Below are positions 54,315 through 61,889 of a stretch of DNA of 64,000 bases, one piece after another (position 1 is the first letter of the stretch; each line of letters opens with the position of its first letter). Source of the stretch: Eubacterium sp. (GTDB lineage Bacteria; Bacillota; Clostridia; Lachnospirales; Lachnospiraceae); NCBI GenBank assembly GCA_017475235.1, contig JAFVGA010000001.1:181371-245370 (forward strand). Direction: 5' to 3'. The position numbers and the translations under genes are program-made. The notes under the pieces were generated by a model that was not told where the DNA came from, did not search any database, and saw only the letters and a list, made by a program, of their open reading frames with translations.

Positions 54315-54776
54315 CTAATTACCTCCTAAATTGGAATTGATGTAATAGAGTTCAATCAAATCCAGTAGCTCTTCCATAGCTTCTGAATTCTGCTCTTTAA
54401 CAAAAACACCCTGTTTATATAATTTATTAACGGCGGCGTTAATAGACTTAATAGATCTTCCTAACAACTCTGCTATTTCTCTATTCGTTACACCTTCATC
54501 TTTAAGTTTTCTAACCATCTCAATTTCATCGAGACTCCAGCGCTTGTGTGTATTATATGCCGTTTCTCTCGTTTTGTCGTTAGCTTTTTTCTGATTCCTA
54601 GTAGCATTTGCGATAACCCTATCTTTATTTTCAGTATACCATTTATGAGAGTATTCGCTGAGACGCTCTTTATTCTTCTGATAATACTCAGCTGCTCGTT
54701 TACTAATTTCGTCTTTATGCTGATAGTAATACTCTCTGGTTGCCTCCCTTTTCTTTTCTTTATCTTTGTATGCCAT
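54315..54776 (-). CDS. Repeat/HTH protein, paralogue 3 of 3 (153 aa)
   Basis: MAYKDKEKKREATREY start, three YY.(K/H)NK repeats, then the HTH (RWSLDEIEMVRKLKDEG; NREIAELLGRSIKSINAAV near 80-120) and a LLDLIELYYINSNLGG tail. Shortest of the trio because it has fewest repeats. First gene of the unit, with motif A about 40-60 nt upstream. Start 54776 behind AGGGAGG. Confidence 0.8.
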   Translation of the reverse strand: MAYKDKEKKREATREYYYQHKDEISKRAAEYYQKNKERLSEYSHKWYTENKDRVIANATRNQKKANDKTRETAYNTHKRWSLDEIEMVRKLKDEGVTNREIAELLGRSIKSINAAVNKLYKQGVFVKEQNSEAMEELLDLIELYYINSNLGGN

Positions 54777-54811
54777 AGCTATTCCTCCCTAAGTTTGAAT
54801 CGGTGCTTACA

Positions 54812-54836
54812 GAATAATAATATATAAGAAAAAATA
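54812..54836 (-). promoter_or_regulatory. AT-rich promoter-like motif A
   Basis: Minus strand TTTTTTCTTATATATTATTA, upstream of paralogue 3. A TTGTCA about 17 nt before the TATTAT gives it a sigma70-like look. Confidence 0.45.
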
Positions 54837-54843
54837 AAATTGA

Positions 54844-54877
54844 CAAAAAATAAGGCGAGCCCAAACGGACCCGCCTT
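54844..54877 (-). terminator. Rho-independent terminator
   Basis: On the minus strand AAGGCGGGTCC pairs with GGGCTCGCCTT (11 bp using two G-U pairs) around GTTT, followed by ATTTTTTG. The G-U pairs form only in minus-strand RNA. Confidence 0.9.
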
Positions 54878-54901
54878 GAATACTTGAATAGGTGAAATAC
54901 A

Positions 54902-55291
54902 TTAAAACTCTTTAGCAGACAGATACTCATATGAGTTGCGTCCAAGATAATTCCTGTTATCCTTTGCAAGATACTTTCGGATTTTCTTTAATAATTCGTA
55001 TGTTTCAGTAATAGTATACTTTCCAGGCTGCACATAAAGTACCTCCTGGTTTTCCCCTATTATATTTCCATCCGCCCACTTTTTGTAGTAGGCAAATGAT
55101 GGAGCGTCTGATCCATTGAAATTGAAATTTAGATCATAGTTGTGACTGTAATCGTGCTCCTTATAGTTGCACGTTTCGGCTACGCCATCTGAGACGATGG
55201 CGTAGCCCTTCTGCCGACAGTGCGGTTCATACTCCGCTTCAATACCAAAAATCCTAAGGCCTTCTGTGAGCATTTTTATTGTTGTTTTCAT
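54902..55291 (-). CDS. Unidentified 129-aa protein with structured leader
   Basis: Not recognised. Start 55291 behind AGGAGG. A helix-rich small protein with KYTITETYELLKKIRKYLAKD near the C-terminus (19-21 residue helix) and aromatic residues in the middle. Its 5' leader of about 130 nt between motif A (55425-55450) and the start is strongly structured, so its expression may be controlled at the RNA level. Confidence 0.75.
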   Translation of the reverse strand: MKTTIKMLTEGLRIFGIEAEYEPHCRQKGYAIVSDGVAETCNYKEHDYSHNYDLNFNFNGSDAPSFAYYKKWADGNIIGENQEVLYVQPGKYTITETYELLKKIRKYLAKDNRNYLGRNSYEYLSAKEF

Positions 55292-55299
55292 AGTGTGCT

Positions 55300-55424
55300 G
55301 CTCCTCCTGGAGCTATGCCTTTCCCTGGCTGACTAGACCCGAGAGCGAATTATTTTCGCACCGTATCATAGACCTTTTCTATGTGCGGCTGAGGCTTCGA
55401 ATAGGATACCTTTTGGTTCCTATT
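55300..55424 (-). promoter_or_regulatory. Structured mRNA leader, riboswitch-like
   Basis: From 5' to 3' on the minus strand: AATAGGA..ACC/GGT..TCCTATT (55400-55424), CGCA-CATAGA/TCTATG-TGCG (55357-55387), an alternative GCGAA/TTCGC helix (55345-55359) that shares bases with it, and GCC/GGC before the ribosome binding site. The mutually exclusive helices suggest a switch. No known riboswitch consensus was recognised. Confidence 0.45.
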
Positions 55425-55450
55425 ACATAATAATAATATACAAAGAAAGA
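55425..55450 (-). promoter_or_regulatory. AT-rich promoter-like motif A
   Basis: Minus strand TCTTTGTATATTATTATTAT, about 135 nt before the 129-aa gene, leaving room for the structured leader. Confidence 0.45.
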
Positions 55451-55473
55451 ATCCCAGTTTAACAAACAAGTTA

Positions 55474-55494
55474 GAGGACTCATAAAGAGTCCTC
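55474..55494 (-). terminator. Terminator-like hairpin
   Basis: GAGGACTC / GAGTCCTC (8 bp, loop ATAAA). On the minus strand the following tract (TAACTTGTTTGTT) is only moderately T-rich. Confidence 0.6.
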
Positions 55495-55528
55495 CAATTC
55501 GTGTATATTTATGTCCGTATATTAAAGA

Positions 55529-56074
55529 TTAGATATCGTCATCTTCATCTTTCTTCTTATTCTTCTTGTCTTTCTTGCCTACTTTAGAACCTTTCTTAGC
55601 AGGCTTCTTAACTACCTTAACCTTTTCCTTAAGCTTGTTTACGGCATCAGTAGTCTTCTTCATGCCCTTAGTCTTAGCTTCTTCAAGTTTGCTTCCCTTA
55701 GCAGTCTTAGCTTCAGCGATAATCATACTGATTAAATCATCTGATTCTACAACTACAGCCATGTTGTCCACATCAATACCATCAGCTTCAGCAATCATAT
55801 CGATAGCTTCTTCAAGTGATACTTCATTGTAGTCGGCAACCTTAGCAACTTGTTCGAGTTCGATATAATATGTGCCATTATTCTCGAATACTACAGCAGC
55901 TTGAGGAGCATATACACAGTAGTCTTCTTCGATCTCATCAAGACACGCGAATGTATCAACAAAGTCATTTAAAAGATCCTGGCTGAAGATAGAATCTACA
56001 TATGAGTCTTCAATATCTCCGCATTCGTTAAGTATTGAACAAGTGTCCATAACTGTCTTTCCAAAAATATTCAT
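55529..56074 (-). CDS. Acidic protein with lysine-rich tail (181 aa)
   Basis: Not recognised. Residues 1-120 are acidic and helical. The tail (about 125-181) is extremely Lys-rich (KKPAKKGSKVGKK, then KKDEDDDI), resembling histone-like or nucleic-acid-binding tails. Start 56074 behind AAGGAGG. It follows the nuclease gene by 12 nt and probably shares its transcript. Confidence 0.75.
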   Translation of the reverse strand: MNIFGKTVMDTCSILNECGDIEDSYVDSIFSQDLLNDFVDTFACLDEIEEDYCVYAPQAAVVFENNGTYYIELEQVAKVADYNEVSLEEAIDMIAEADGIDVDNMAVVVESDDLISMIIAEAKTAKGSKLEEAKTKGMKKTTDAVNKLKEKVKVVKKPAKKGSKVGKKDKKNKKKDEDDDI

Positions 56075-56086
56075 TATTATTCCTCC

Positions 56087-57502
56087 TTATACAAGAATAC
56101 TATTAATCATGGCTTCAGATATATTATATATATCTTTTTCACCCACGGTTCGTTTTCCTGTCATTAAATTTACAGCAAAATACTCCTCATTAAGATCTTG
56201 GAAAACCTTAACCATAGGAGTATCTTTTAATAAATTGTTGACGTATCGTAGCTTTTGTACATCCAAAACTTCGAATAATGGATCCAGTTTACCGCCGTTA
56301 CAAGCGTACTTATATTCAGCTTCAAATGTAGCCATAGCAGTTCTAAAGCATTCGATTTTAGCTTCAATATCTATTGGGGTTAAGAAGTCATAACACTCTA
56401 ATTGTTCATCACAGAGTTTCTTATGACCAGTGAATAGTTCAAAGATATAGTCATCCGATACAGTCTTCTTAGACTTGTAATCTTCAAATAGCTTCTTCAA
56501 TAGATCTACGGAGTCATCTCCATTATATTGGAATATATTACACGAAGCATCTTTAATATCTTCCATTTTCTTTTTGGCAAGTGCTTTATTATCCACGCAC
56601 ATCAAGTAATCTCCAATAACGTTATTGGTTACACCAACAGCTCGCTTATTTCCAAGCTTATAGTCGACCAAATATACATGAGGAGTTACATCTGTTCTAG
56701 GTAAAGCACATCCAAATCCAGCGTGTTCGTTAATATGCGTCACCTTCTTATCTGGTTCATCACTTCTTGATTGTTCTTTTAAGTCGATAAAGATATCAAT
56801 CAATTGGATGAAGTTGTTGTTTGTTAGTCTTAGATAGTTATACTTTCCTAACTTGACAATAGCATCTTCTTTAGCGACAGTCTTTGCTCTCGTTTCAGGC
56901 ATATTGGTCTTATTAGGATTATCTCCGCCATCTTTTACTTCTATAATAAGATTATACGGTAAGTAATAAAAGTCTGTTATATAGTTCTTCTTCTTACCAT
57001 TATAATTATACTCTATAGTAGGACCAGGAGCAATAATGTCTTCAGATGATATATCCATTACTTGATCCATGAACTCCAATAGTTTGTGTTCATATGAACC
57101 AGTATAAGATACATATCCTCCATCTTTAAATTTATATTTACCGGATATTTTACGATTAGCAAGCATATGCTTCTCTTGCCACTCTACATCATCTAATAGA
57201 GTTTCTTTACCATATACTTTAATCATATTCTTCTGTGCATTCTCCCGCATCTTCTTCTTACATTCGTCAGAGCAATACACTTTATATCTTCCAGACTTAG
57301 GATCCCATTCTGTCGGGGACTTACATATATTACAAGAGCCATGTCCATTACCGACATCTTTATTATTACATATATCAAAAACAAGACGTTCCGTAGTATA
57401 GTCTTGAGGAATCATATCTTCATGCATACGATTTATATGAGTAACAAGAGCAGATCGCTCATACTTCTTGTTACAGTATATGCATTTATACTTCTTTCCC
57501 AT
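56087..57502 (-). CDS. Zinc-finger plus Vsr/PD-(D/E)XK-like nuclease (471 aa)
   Basis: Probable sequence-specific endonuclease. A C2H2 finger at C7, C10, H22, H27 and a second four-cysteine finger at C57, C60, C77, C81. Then a Vsr/EDxHD-like core: E138 in SYEHKLLEF, TDFYYLP with D177, IIEVKDGG with E188 and K190, and YLRLTNNNF after it. About 250 further residues have no family I can name. The architecture resembles free-standing homing endonucleases of large phages (for example the I-Bth0305I class). AAGGAGG precedes 57502. Confidence 0.75.
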   Translation of the reverse strand: MGKKYKCIYCNKKYERSALVTHINRMHEDMIPQDYTTERLVFDICNNKDVGNGHGSCNICKSPTEWDPKSGRYKVYCSDECKKKMRENAQKNMIKVYGKETLLDDVEWQEKHMLANRKISGKYKFKDGGYVSYTGSYEHKLLEFMDQVMDISSEDIIAPGPTIEYNYNGKKKNYITDFYYLPYNLIIEVKDGGDNPNKTNMPETRAKTVAKEDAIVKLGKYNYLRLTNNNFIQLIDIFIDLKEQSRSDEPDKKVTHINEHAGFGCALPRTDVTPHVYLVDYKLGNKRAVGVTNNVIGDYLMCVDNKALAKKKMEDIKDASCNIFQYNGDDSVDLLKKLFEDYKSKKTVSDDYIFELFTGHKKLCDEQLECYDFLTPIDIEAKIECFRTAMATFEAEYKYACNGGKLDPLFEVLDVQKLRYVNNLLKDTPMVKVFQDLNEEYFAVNLMTGKRTVGEKDIYNISEAMINSILV

Positions 57503-57542
57503 AATAGACCTCCTTCCAAATTATATAAATGTTTCGGATACA

Positions 57543-57574
57543 AAAAAGAACGGACCCTCATAAAGAGCCCGTTC
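57543..57574 (-). terminator. Rho-independent terminator
   Basis: On the minus strand GAACGGGCTC / GAGGGTCCGTTC (imperfect) followed by TTTTTTG. Ends the 57693-58797 unit. Confidence 0.75.
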
Positions 57575-57692
57575 AAATTTAGGACTTTGCTTTTAAGCTG
57601 ATTAATCAACACCCATTCTTCCTTTAAGCTTATAAACATTCGGCAAAGGGTATGTAGGATAAGGGGACGCACCTTTAGAATATATTTCTGAG

Positions 57693-58268
57693 CTAAAATC
57701 CTTTCATGTACCGTACTCCATGTACATCTAATTGTGGGTAGTTATCTAGCCACGATTTAACCTCAGCTAAAACTTTTGGTTCTTTCCCATAACCAAGATA
57801 TCGTCCACATCCGACATTTAATCTGAGTTCATCTATTATCTCAAATATAATGTCATAGTATTCTTCCCACTTATCAGCTATATCCTTTTTATTATATGGC
57901 TCACCGGTATATCCTCCATTTAAGCAGTCTTTTGGATCAAGAAGTCTGCATTCATACGGACGATCCTCGAAATCTAATCGGCAACCTATGTCAGTTAGAT
58001 TCAGGCAGGTGCCTCCGCAGAGACCGCCGTAGCAAACATCTAAAGATCCTCTTGGCCTTAAGTAAGGATGCAAGCAGAACTCTTCGTCCTCATAACCATC
58101 AATGGAAATTCTTCCATTCTTGATAAGATTAAGCATTCCACCTTTTGTAAGCTGATCTGCCGTAAAATCTTCAGGAAGATACGCTCCTGGATTATTCTTA
58201 CAACACTTCCCACCACAGGCGGAACATTTTTCTTTATTTTCGTTCTTCATAACAATCTTCTTCAGCAT
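57693..58268 (-). CDS. YkgJ-type cysteine cluster protein (191 aa)
   Basis: A putative zinc/iron-chelating protein of the YkgJ/CxxCxxxCC family. The cluster is seen as CSACGGKCCKN near the N-terminus, with further conserved-looking cysteines (EFCLHPYL; CYGGLCGGTCLN; IGCRLDFEDRPYECR). Such proteins bind a metal cluster; the role in phage is unknown. Start ATG 58268 behind AGGAGG, overlapping the upstream gene by 35 nt. After its stop the +1 frame stays open for about 31 codons (see findings). Confidence 0.75.
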   Translation of the reverse strand: MLKKIVMKNENKEKCSACGGKCCKNNPGAYLPEDFTADQLTKGGMLNLIKNGRISIDGYEDEEFCLHPYLRPRGSLDVCYGGLCGGTCLNLTDIGCRLDFEDRPYECRLLDPKDCLNGGYTGEPYNKKDIADKWEEYYDIIFEIIDELRLNVGCGRYLGYGKEPKVLAEVKSWLDNYPQLDVHGVRYMKGF

Positions 58269-58797
58269 TGTATTTGAACCTCCTAACGTTCTGCTCACGC
58301 ATAACGTACTTTGCATTCATTTCCTTGAACTTTGTAAGTGACGTTTTTACCATAACGAAATTACCACTAAAGTCCAGTATATGGTCTGCCGTCATGTAGC
58401 CGTGCGAACAAGCCACACCCATATTTTGCCAATTGAAGTTTGATTCTTTGTCAACTATAAAGAACACTGCTACGGTATCCCAGTTTACGTGTCTTCCACG
58501 CATTTTATCAGAGTGTGCGAAATTCATGAAAATATAATTCGATACCATTTCCAAGGACTCATCCATAGCATGATTAGACCAGTCGCAAATGGTTATCACG
58601 GTATCAACAATACTATGGCACATATCAAATATTTCCGAATTAATGATCCCTAGATCATCGTCATTCATAGGATTAATTCTCGTGTCAATAATATTGAATG
58701 CCGCTTCAACATTATGACCGCAACGAGTGTTTTCTGCAGTTTCTTCAAGACGCACTTTTGTGTATCCTGGACGTACTGTTCTTTCATTTATATCCAT
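58234..58797 (-). CDS. Unidentified 187-aa protein
   Basis: Not recognised. ATG 58797 behind CCGGAGG is favoured over a longer frame from 58911. Mixed alpha/beta with an acidic N-terminal half (DIINSEIF-like helices) and basic C-terminus (REQNVRRFKYNAEEDCYEERK region, read in parts). Co-transcribed with the YkgJ-type gene, which it overlaps. Confidence 0.75.
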   Translation of the reverse strand: MDINERTVRPGYTKVRLEETAENTRCGHNVEAAFNIIDTRINPMNDDDLGIINSEIFDMCHSIVDTVITICDWSNHAMDESLEMVSNYIFMNFAHSDKMRGRHVNWDTVAVFFIVDKESNFNWQNMGVACSHGYMTADHILDFSGNFVMVKTSLTKFKEMNAKYVMREQNVRRFKYNAEEDCYEERK

Positions 58798-58857
58798 TAT
58801 TAACCTCCGGAGCACGGATGAGTTCTTTATAACCTTTTTGGTATCCGCACTACATAT

Positions 58858-58873
58858 GAATAATATATAAGTG
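58858..58873 (-). promoter_or_regulatory. AT-rich promoter-like motif A
   Basis: Minus strand CACTTATATATTATTC, about 60 nt before ATG 58797 and right behind the hairpin at 58881. Confidence 0.45.
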
Positions 58874-58880
58874 AAAACAA

Positions 58881-58908
58881 TTTCACGGGGTAACAATACC
58901 CCGTGAAA
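58881..58908 (-). terminator. Strong hairpin, probable terminator
   Basis: TTTCACGGGGTA / TACCCCGTGAAA (12-bp perfect stem, loop ACAA) with TTGTTTTC after it on the minus strand. Ends the 58935-59423 gene. Confidence 0.75.
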
Positions 58909-58934
58909 CATTTTGCAATAAGAAATATAATAGA

Positions 58935-59423
58935 TTATGCTTCTTCGTCTTTTTCTGTGCCGAAGTTTACTCTGATAGAACCATTTGCTACATCACGCAT
59001 GATATCTTCAGAGAGTCCATTAAAATTTCCGTAGAAGTCCGATGTATCATCGTTATAAAACTGGATAACTTCCTTCTTGAAAATTACATATGTCTCTGAT
59101 GGTGAAAGAGGAGTAGCAACTTCCTGAATCTGAGAAACTCTTGGATTACCAGCAAATGCAGTCTTAAAGAGTGCAGCAACAGATTCTTTTTCTGCATTCT
59201 TTACAAGACACTTTACAGTAACAGTGATATTACCAAATGCCTTCTGTGGTTCAAGAATCTTTTCAAGAGCCATGATCTTAAAAGTATTCTCTGATTCGAT
59301 AGTGATAGTATAAGTATCCTGATCGAATTTTACTGTGAGGTCTTTATCTTCTCCAAAGAGAGCCATAAGCTTTTTAGAGTAAGTAACCCAAGGACTTGAA
59401 AGCCCTGTCTTCTGCTTTTCCAT
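58935..59423 (-). CDS. Unidentified 162-aa protein
   Basis: Not recognised. Start ATG 59423 behind GAAAGGCGG; an in-frame TTG further up is less likely. It opens MEKQKTGLSSPWVTYSKKL and has a beta-rich core (YTITIESENTF; ITVTVKCLV), ending in an acidic tail (FGTEKDEEA). A stand-alone transcript with a palindrome at 59460 upstream. Confidence 0.8.
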   Translation of the reverse strand: MEKQKTGLSSPWVTYSKKLMALFGEDKDLTVKFDQDTYTITIESENTFKIMALEKILEPQKAFGNITVTVKCLVKNAEKESVAALFKTAFAGNPRVSQIQEVATPLSPSETYVIFKKEVIQFYNDDTSDFYGNFNGLSEDIMRDVANGSIRVNFGTEKDEEA

Positions 59424-59459
59424 TCGATTACCGCCTTTCAATTTTTATATAATACATTT

Positions 59460-59477
59460 AAGATGTGTACACATCTT
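59460..59477. promoter_or_regulatory. Perfect 18-nt palindrome
   Basis: AAGATGTGTACACATCTT lies between the stop of the 241-aa gene and the start of the 162-aa gene. With no T-run after it, an operator for a dimeric regulator is as likely as a terminator. Confidence 0.35.
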
Positions 59478-59501
59478 TATCAAAATGTTTTATTATTTTT
59501 C

Positions 59502-60227
59502 TTAATCGTCTTCATCTTCATCATCTTCGTCGTCATCATAAAACGGATCTTCACAGAATATTTCAACTCCGAAGTTTTCTTTTGTATAAGGATTAAATTT
59601 CCATCCATATTTACCATATACGTCTCCATCTTCATTAGGATAACGAAGAAAGTTAGCAAAGGAATTAGTGTGAGTATTAGTCTCGCTTCCATTAGCCGAA
59701 TGAGTTATTATAGTATATTCAAAAGTCTTATCACTGAGTAAATCAGGACAGTTCTTTTCAACCCATTCTCTAGAAGCGGAAATACAATAGTGTTCAGACA
59801 TATCTATATTTCCAAATTTAACTGCGAGCTTATTCTCTTTACACCAATCAGGATCAGAAAACTTTCTGGTTGAAATCCAAGTAGAGAAAGGCTCGACATC
59901 AGGATAATCTCTTCCTCCAAACCAGTTATTGAGTTCAAAATAAACAACATTCTTTTTCTTTTCTTCTTCATACTTATTGATGAAGTCTTTAAGTCTATCT
60001 ATATCGTCGTCATTTACTTTAGACACATCCAAGTTTTTAGTAAGAAATACACATTGGATGTTATTACTTTTTGCTAAACGACCAAATTTCACTAAGTTTC
60101 TAAGAGTATCTCTAGATGTAGACATCGGATCTAATCTCACACAGAGCGTATCTCCGGAACTTAAATTGAGTGTGTCTTTAAAGATGTTTTTCAGCGTATG
60201 ATGCTTTTTTCTTTGACGTGTATTCAT
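59502..60227 (-). CDS. Unidentified 241-aa protein with acidic tail
   Basis: Not recognised. Start 60227 behind AAAGAGG. The N-terminal half looks like an alpha/beta domain (DTLCVRLDPMSTSRDTL; IQCVFLTKNLDVSK), perhaps a Rossmann-like or radical-enzyme-like layout, but no motif is decisive. The last 12 residues are Asp/Glu (DDDEDDEDEDD). First or second gene of a minus-strand run. Confidence 0.75.
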   Translation of the reverse strand: MNTRQRKKHHTLKNIFKDTLNLSSGDTLCVRLDPMSTSRDTLRNLVKFGRLAKSNNIQCVFLTKNLDVSKVNDDDIDRLKDFINKYEEEKKKNVVYFELNNWFGGRDYPDVEPFSTWISTRKFSDPDWCKENKLAVKFGNIDMSEHYCISASREWVEKNCPDLLSDKTFEYTIITHSANGSETNTHTNSFANFLRYPNEDGDVYGKYGWKFNPYTKENFGVEIFCEDPFYDDDEDDEDEDD

Positions 60228-60255
60228 ATTAATCCTCTTTCATATTTGGTTAGAA

Positions 60256-60444
60256 TTATTTTTGGATTTCGTATCTAAGGAATCTTACTATCGATTTAGT
60301 CGGTTCGATAGCAATATCTCCTCGTTTAACAAGCGACATTATCATGCCCTGAATCTGATCGTCCTCAAATCCTAAGTTTTTCATTCGGTTGATATATTCG
60401 CTAAGCGGTAATGATTTAGTCTTTGCTTCTGCAACAGTATTCAT
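60256..60444 (-). CDS. 62-aa helical protein
   Basis: Start 60444 behind AGAGGAAGG. It contains an HTH-like stretch (LPLSEYINRMKNLGF then DDQIQGMIMSLVKRG), so a small DNA-binding protein is possible. Otherwise unidentified. Confidence 0.6.
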   Translation of the reverse strand: MNTVAEAKTKSLPLSEYINRMKNLGFEDDQIQGMIMSLVKRGDIAIEPTKSIVRFLRYEIQK

Positions 60445-60475
60445 TATTATATCTTCCTTCCTCTACAAAATTGGT

Positions 60476-60562
60476 TCAGTTGTGTGAATCTATAAGATAA
60501 AAGATAAATCCACCAACCCACCCTATAAGTACACATAGTAGAAATGTTGCTTTTGAAATCAA
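60476..60562 (-). CDS. 28-aa transmembrane peptide
   Basis: TTG start at 60562 with GGAGGTGAG at good spacing. The peptide MISKATFLLCVLIGWVGGFI and eight more residues form one membrane helix. It is placed between two small genes. Too small to assign. Confidence 0.55.
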   Translation of the reverse strand: MISKATFLLCVLIGWVGGFIFYLIDSHN

Positions 60563-60599
60563 CTTTCTCACCTCCACAAAATTAATTTCGATTCAATAA

Positions 60600-60983
60600 T
60601 TATTCGAACACTACTGAATCGTACGGAGAATATTTTAAAATCATAGAAGCTAAAAACTGTTTTTCATGATCGTTTAAGTCAAATATTAAATACGATCCAT
60701 TTCGTTTTTCCATCAATTCTAAAACAGAATCATATTCATTCTCTGTTTTTTCGACTTCATAATGTGCGTGATATTTAGGTTTTAACTCTCCAGTATCAGA
60801 TAATTCTGTTACATCGTGTATGGTTAGCTTGAACTTTTTTTCGGCATATCCATAAGCTAGCGTCTTGTCTAAGAAGACCGAATCAAAATCATCAAGAATC
60901 AAACGATATTTAACAACATTATCCTGTTCATATGACATGACTTTTGCGTTACCTTTTATATCGACCTTTATGATATCTACCAT
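60600..60983 (-). CDS. Unidentified 127-aa protein
   Basis: Not recognised. Start 60983 behind GGAGGTGAGAAG. Beta-rich N-terminal half (VDIIKVDIKGNAKVM) and an acidic, aromatic C-terminal half (SYLIFDLNDHEKQFL). The same GGAGGTGAGAAAG-type leader is used by the 28-aa peptide downstream. Confidence 0.7.
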   Translation of the reverse strand: MVDIIKVDIKGNAKVMSYEQDNVVKYRLILDDFDSVFLDKTLAYGYAEKKFKLTIHDVTELSDTGELKPKYHAHYEVEKTENEYDSVLELMEKRNGSYLIFDLNDHEKQFLASMILKYSPYDSVVFE

Positions 60984-61081
60984 CTTCTCACCTCCGATTA
61001 TATAGTTCTAATTCTTTTCTAATAACTTATTAAAGTATTATTAGGTTAGTGTATTTGTAAATAAAAATTTTGGACTTTATG

Positions 61082-61110
61082 AAAAATCCGGAGGGAAATT
61101 CCCTCCGGAT
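61082..61110 (-). terminator. Rho-independent terminator
   Basis: ATCCGGAGGGAA / TTCCCTCCGGAT (12-bp perfect stem) followed on the minus strand by TTTTTC. Confidence 0.9.
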
Positions 61111-61173
61111 ATTATTTTGTGAATCAAATTTGGATTTCTTTTATTTCGGACGAAATCAAATTTATAGGTTGAA

Positions 61174-61290
61174 TTATTCGTCCGGATCATCTCTGTAAAC
61201 GCAACCATGCCAGTGTGGATCGGGATCTACAATGTCTGGTAAGATAAAGGCAAGCCACAATACTCCACACACAATAATTGCTTCAATCAT
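61174..61290 (-). CDS. 38-aa membrane peptide
   Basis: ATG 61290 behind AGAGGAAG. The first 18 residues (MIEAIIVCGVLWLAFILP) form a membrane helix; the tail is acidic with His and Cys (DPDPHWHGCVYRDDPDE). Unidentified. Confidence 0.6.
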   Translation of the reverse strand: MIEAIIVCGVLWLAFILPDIVDPDPHWHGCVYRDDPDE

Positions 61291-61326
61291 ATTTTCACTT
61301 CCTCTATCAAATAAGATTTTGGTCGG

Positions 61327-61638
61327 TTACTTGAATTTAGCTATAATCGCTCTGATAAAACAATAGAGCTTGTTATCTTCCCATGAAGCTTTTATTGGAG
61401 TTGCTTCGCCCCATGTTCCGTCAATATTCTGTCGTTCATTCATTTTTAATATTACTCCTCTCTTCACAAAGCTCGAATTTGGCGTAGTATTTTTAATAAT
61501 TGCGCATCTCTGTCCGTCTCCCGGTAATGCGCTCGTCAACCCACCCGTATTTTTGTATACAAAATCCGTATACGATGTTGGTTTCATCTTTAACAAGGTT
61601 GATCCCCACGAAATAGGGCAGAAAACTTCCTTATACAC
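61327..61638 (-). CDS. Possible 103-aa protein, start uncertain
   Basis: An open frame from a GTG at 61638, with internal ATGs (for example MKPTSYTDF...). No good ribosome binding site precedes any candidate start. The C-terminus (EDNKLYCFIRAIIAKFK) looks protein-like. A competing plus-strand frame exists but has no site either. Treat as tentative. Confidence 0.4.
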   Translation of the reverse strand: MYKEVFCPISWGSTLLKMKPTSYTDFVYKNTGGLTSALPGDGQRCAIIKNTTPNSSFVKRGVILKMNERQNIDGTWGEATPIKASWEDNKLYCFIRAIIAKFK

Positions 61639-61742
61639 ATCTTTTCACTTATTGGCTTGTGCGTTTAAACACCTGAGGCTCTAATGTCCATCAGCACAGC
61701 CGCCCTATTTTCTACCCGACCAAATTTGATTTTAGTATAGCT

Positions 61743-61889
61743 TTAATCAATTCCTAAAGCTTCACGAATTTGATTTATGTCATTTTCTGTAAGCTTCGGA
61801 TAGTCGGCAAGGATGTCCTCAAAAGATTCACCGCTTGCCATTCTGCGAGTAAATACTGACACCATGAGTTTAAGTTTTGCATTACTCAT
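61743..61889 (-). CDS. 48-aa protein, DUF433/XkdX-like
   Basis: ATG 61889 behind GGAGGTGACGAAG, overlapping the upstream gene by 4 nt. It reads MSNAKLKLMVSVFTRRMASG then SFEDILADYPKLTENDI. The second part resembles the 'peeILedYPhLt..di' signature of DUF433 antitoxin-like HTH domains; small XkdX-like proteins downstream of tail-fibre genes in clostridial phages are a second possibility. Last gene of the DGR transcript. Confidence 0.6.
   Translation of the reverse strand: MSNAKLKLMVSVFTRRMASGESFEDILADYPKLTENDINQIREALGID

Noticed and set aside
61370-61684. Plus-strand frame of 104 codons opposite the tentative 103-aa gene
   Set aside because: No ribosome binding site and opposite to all neighbouring genes.
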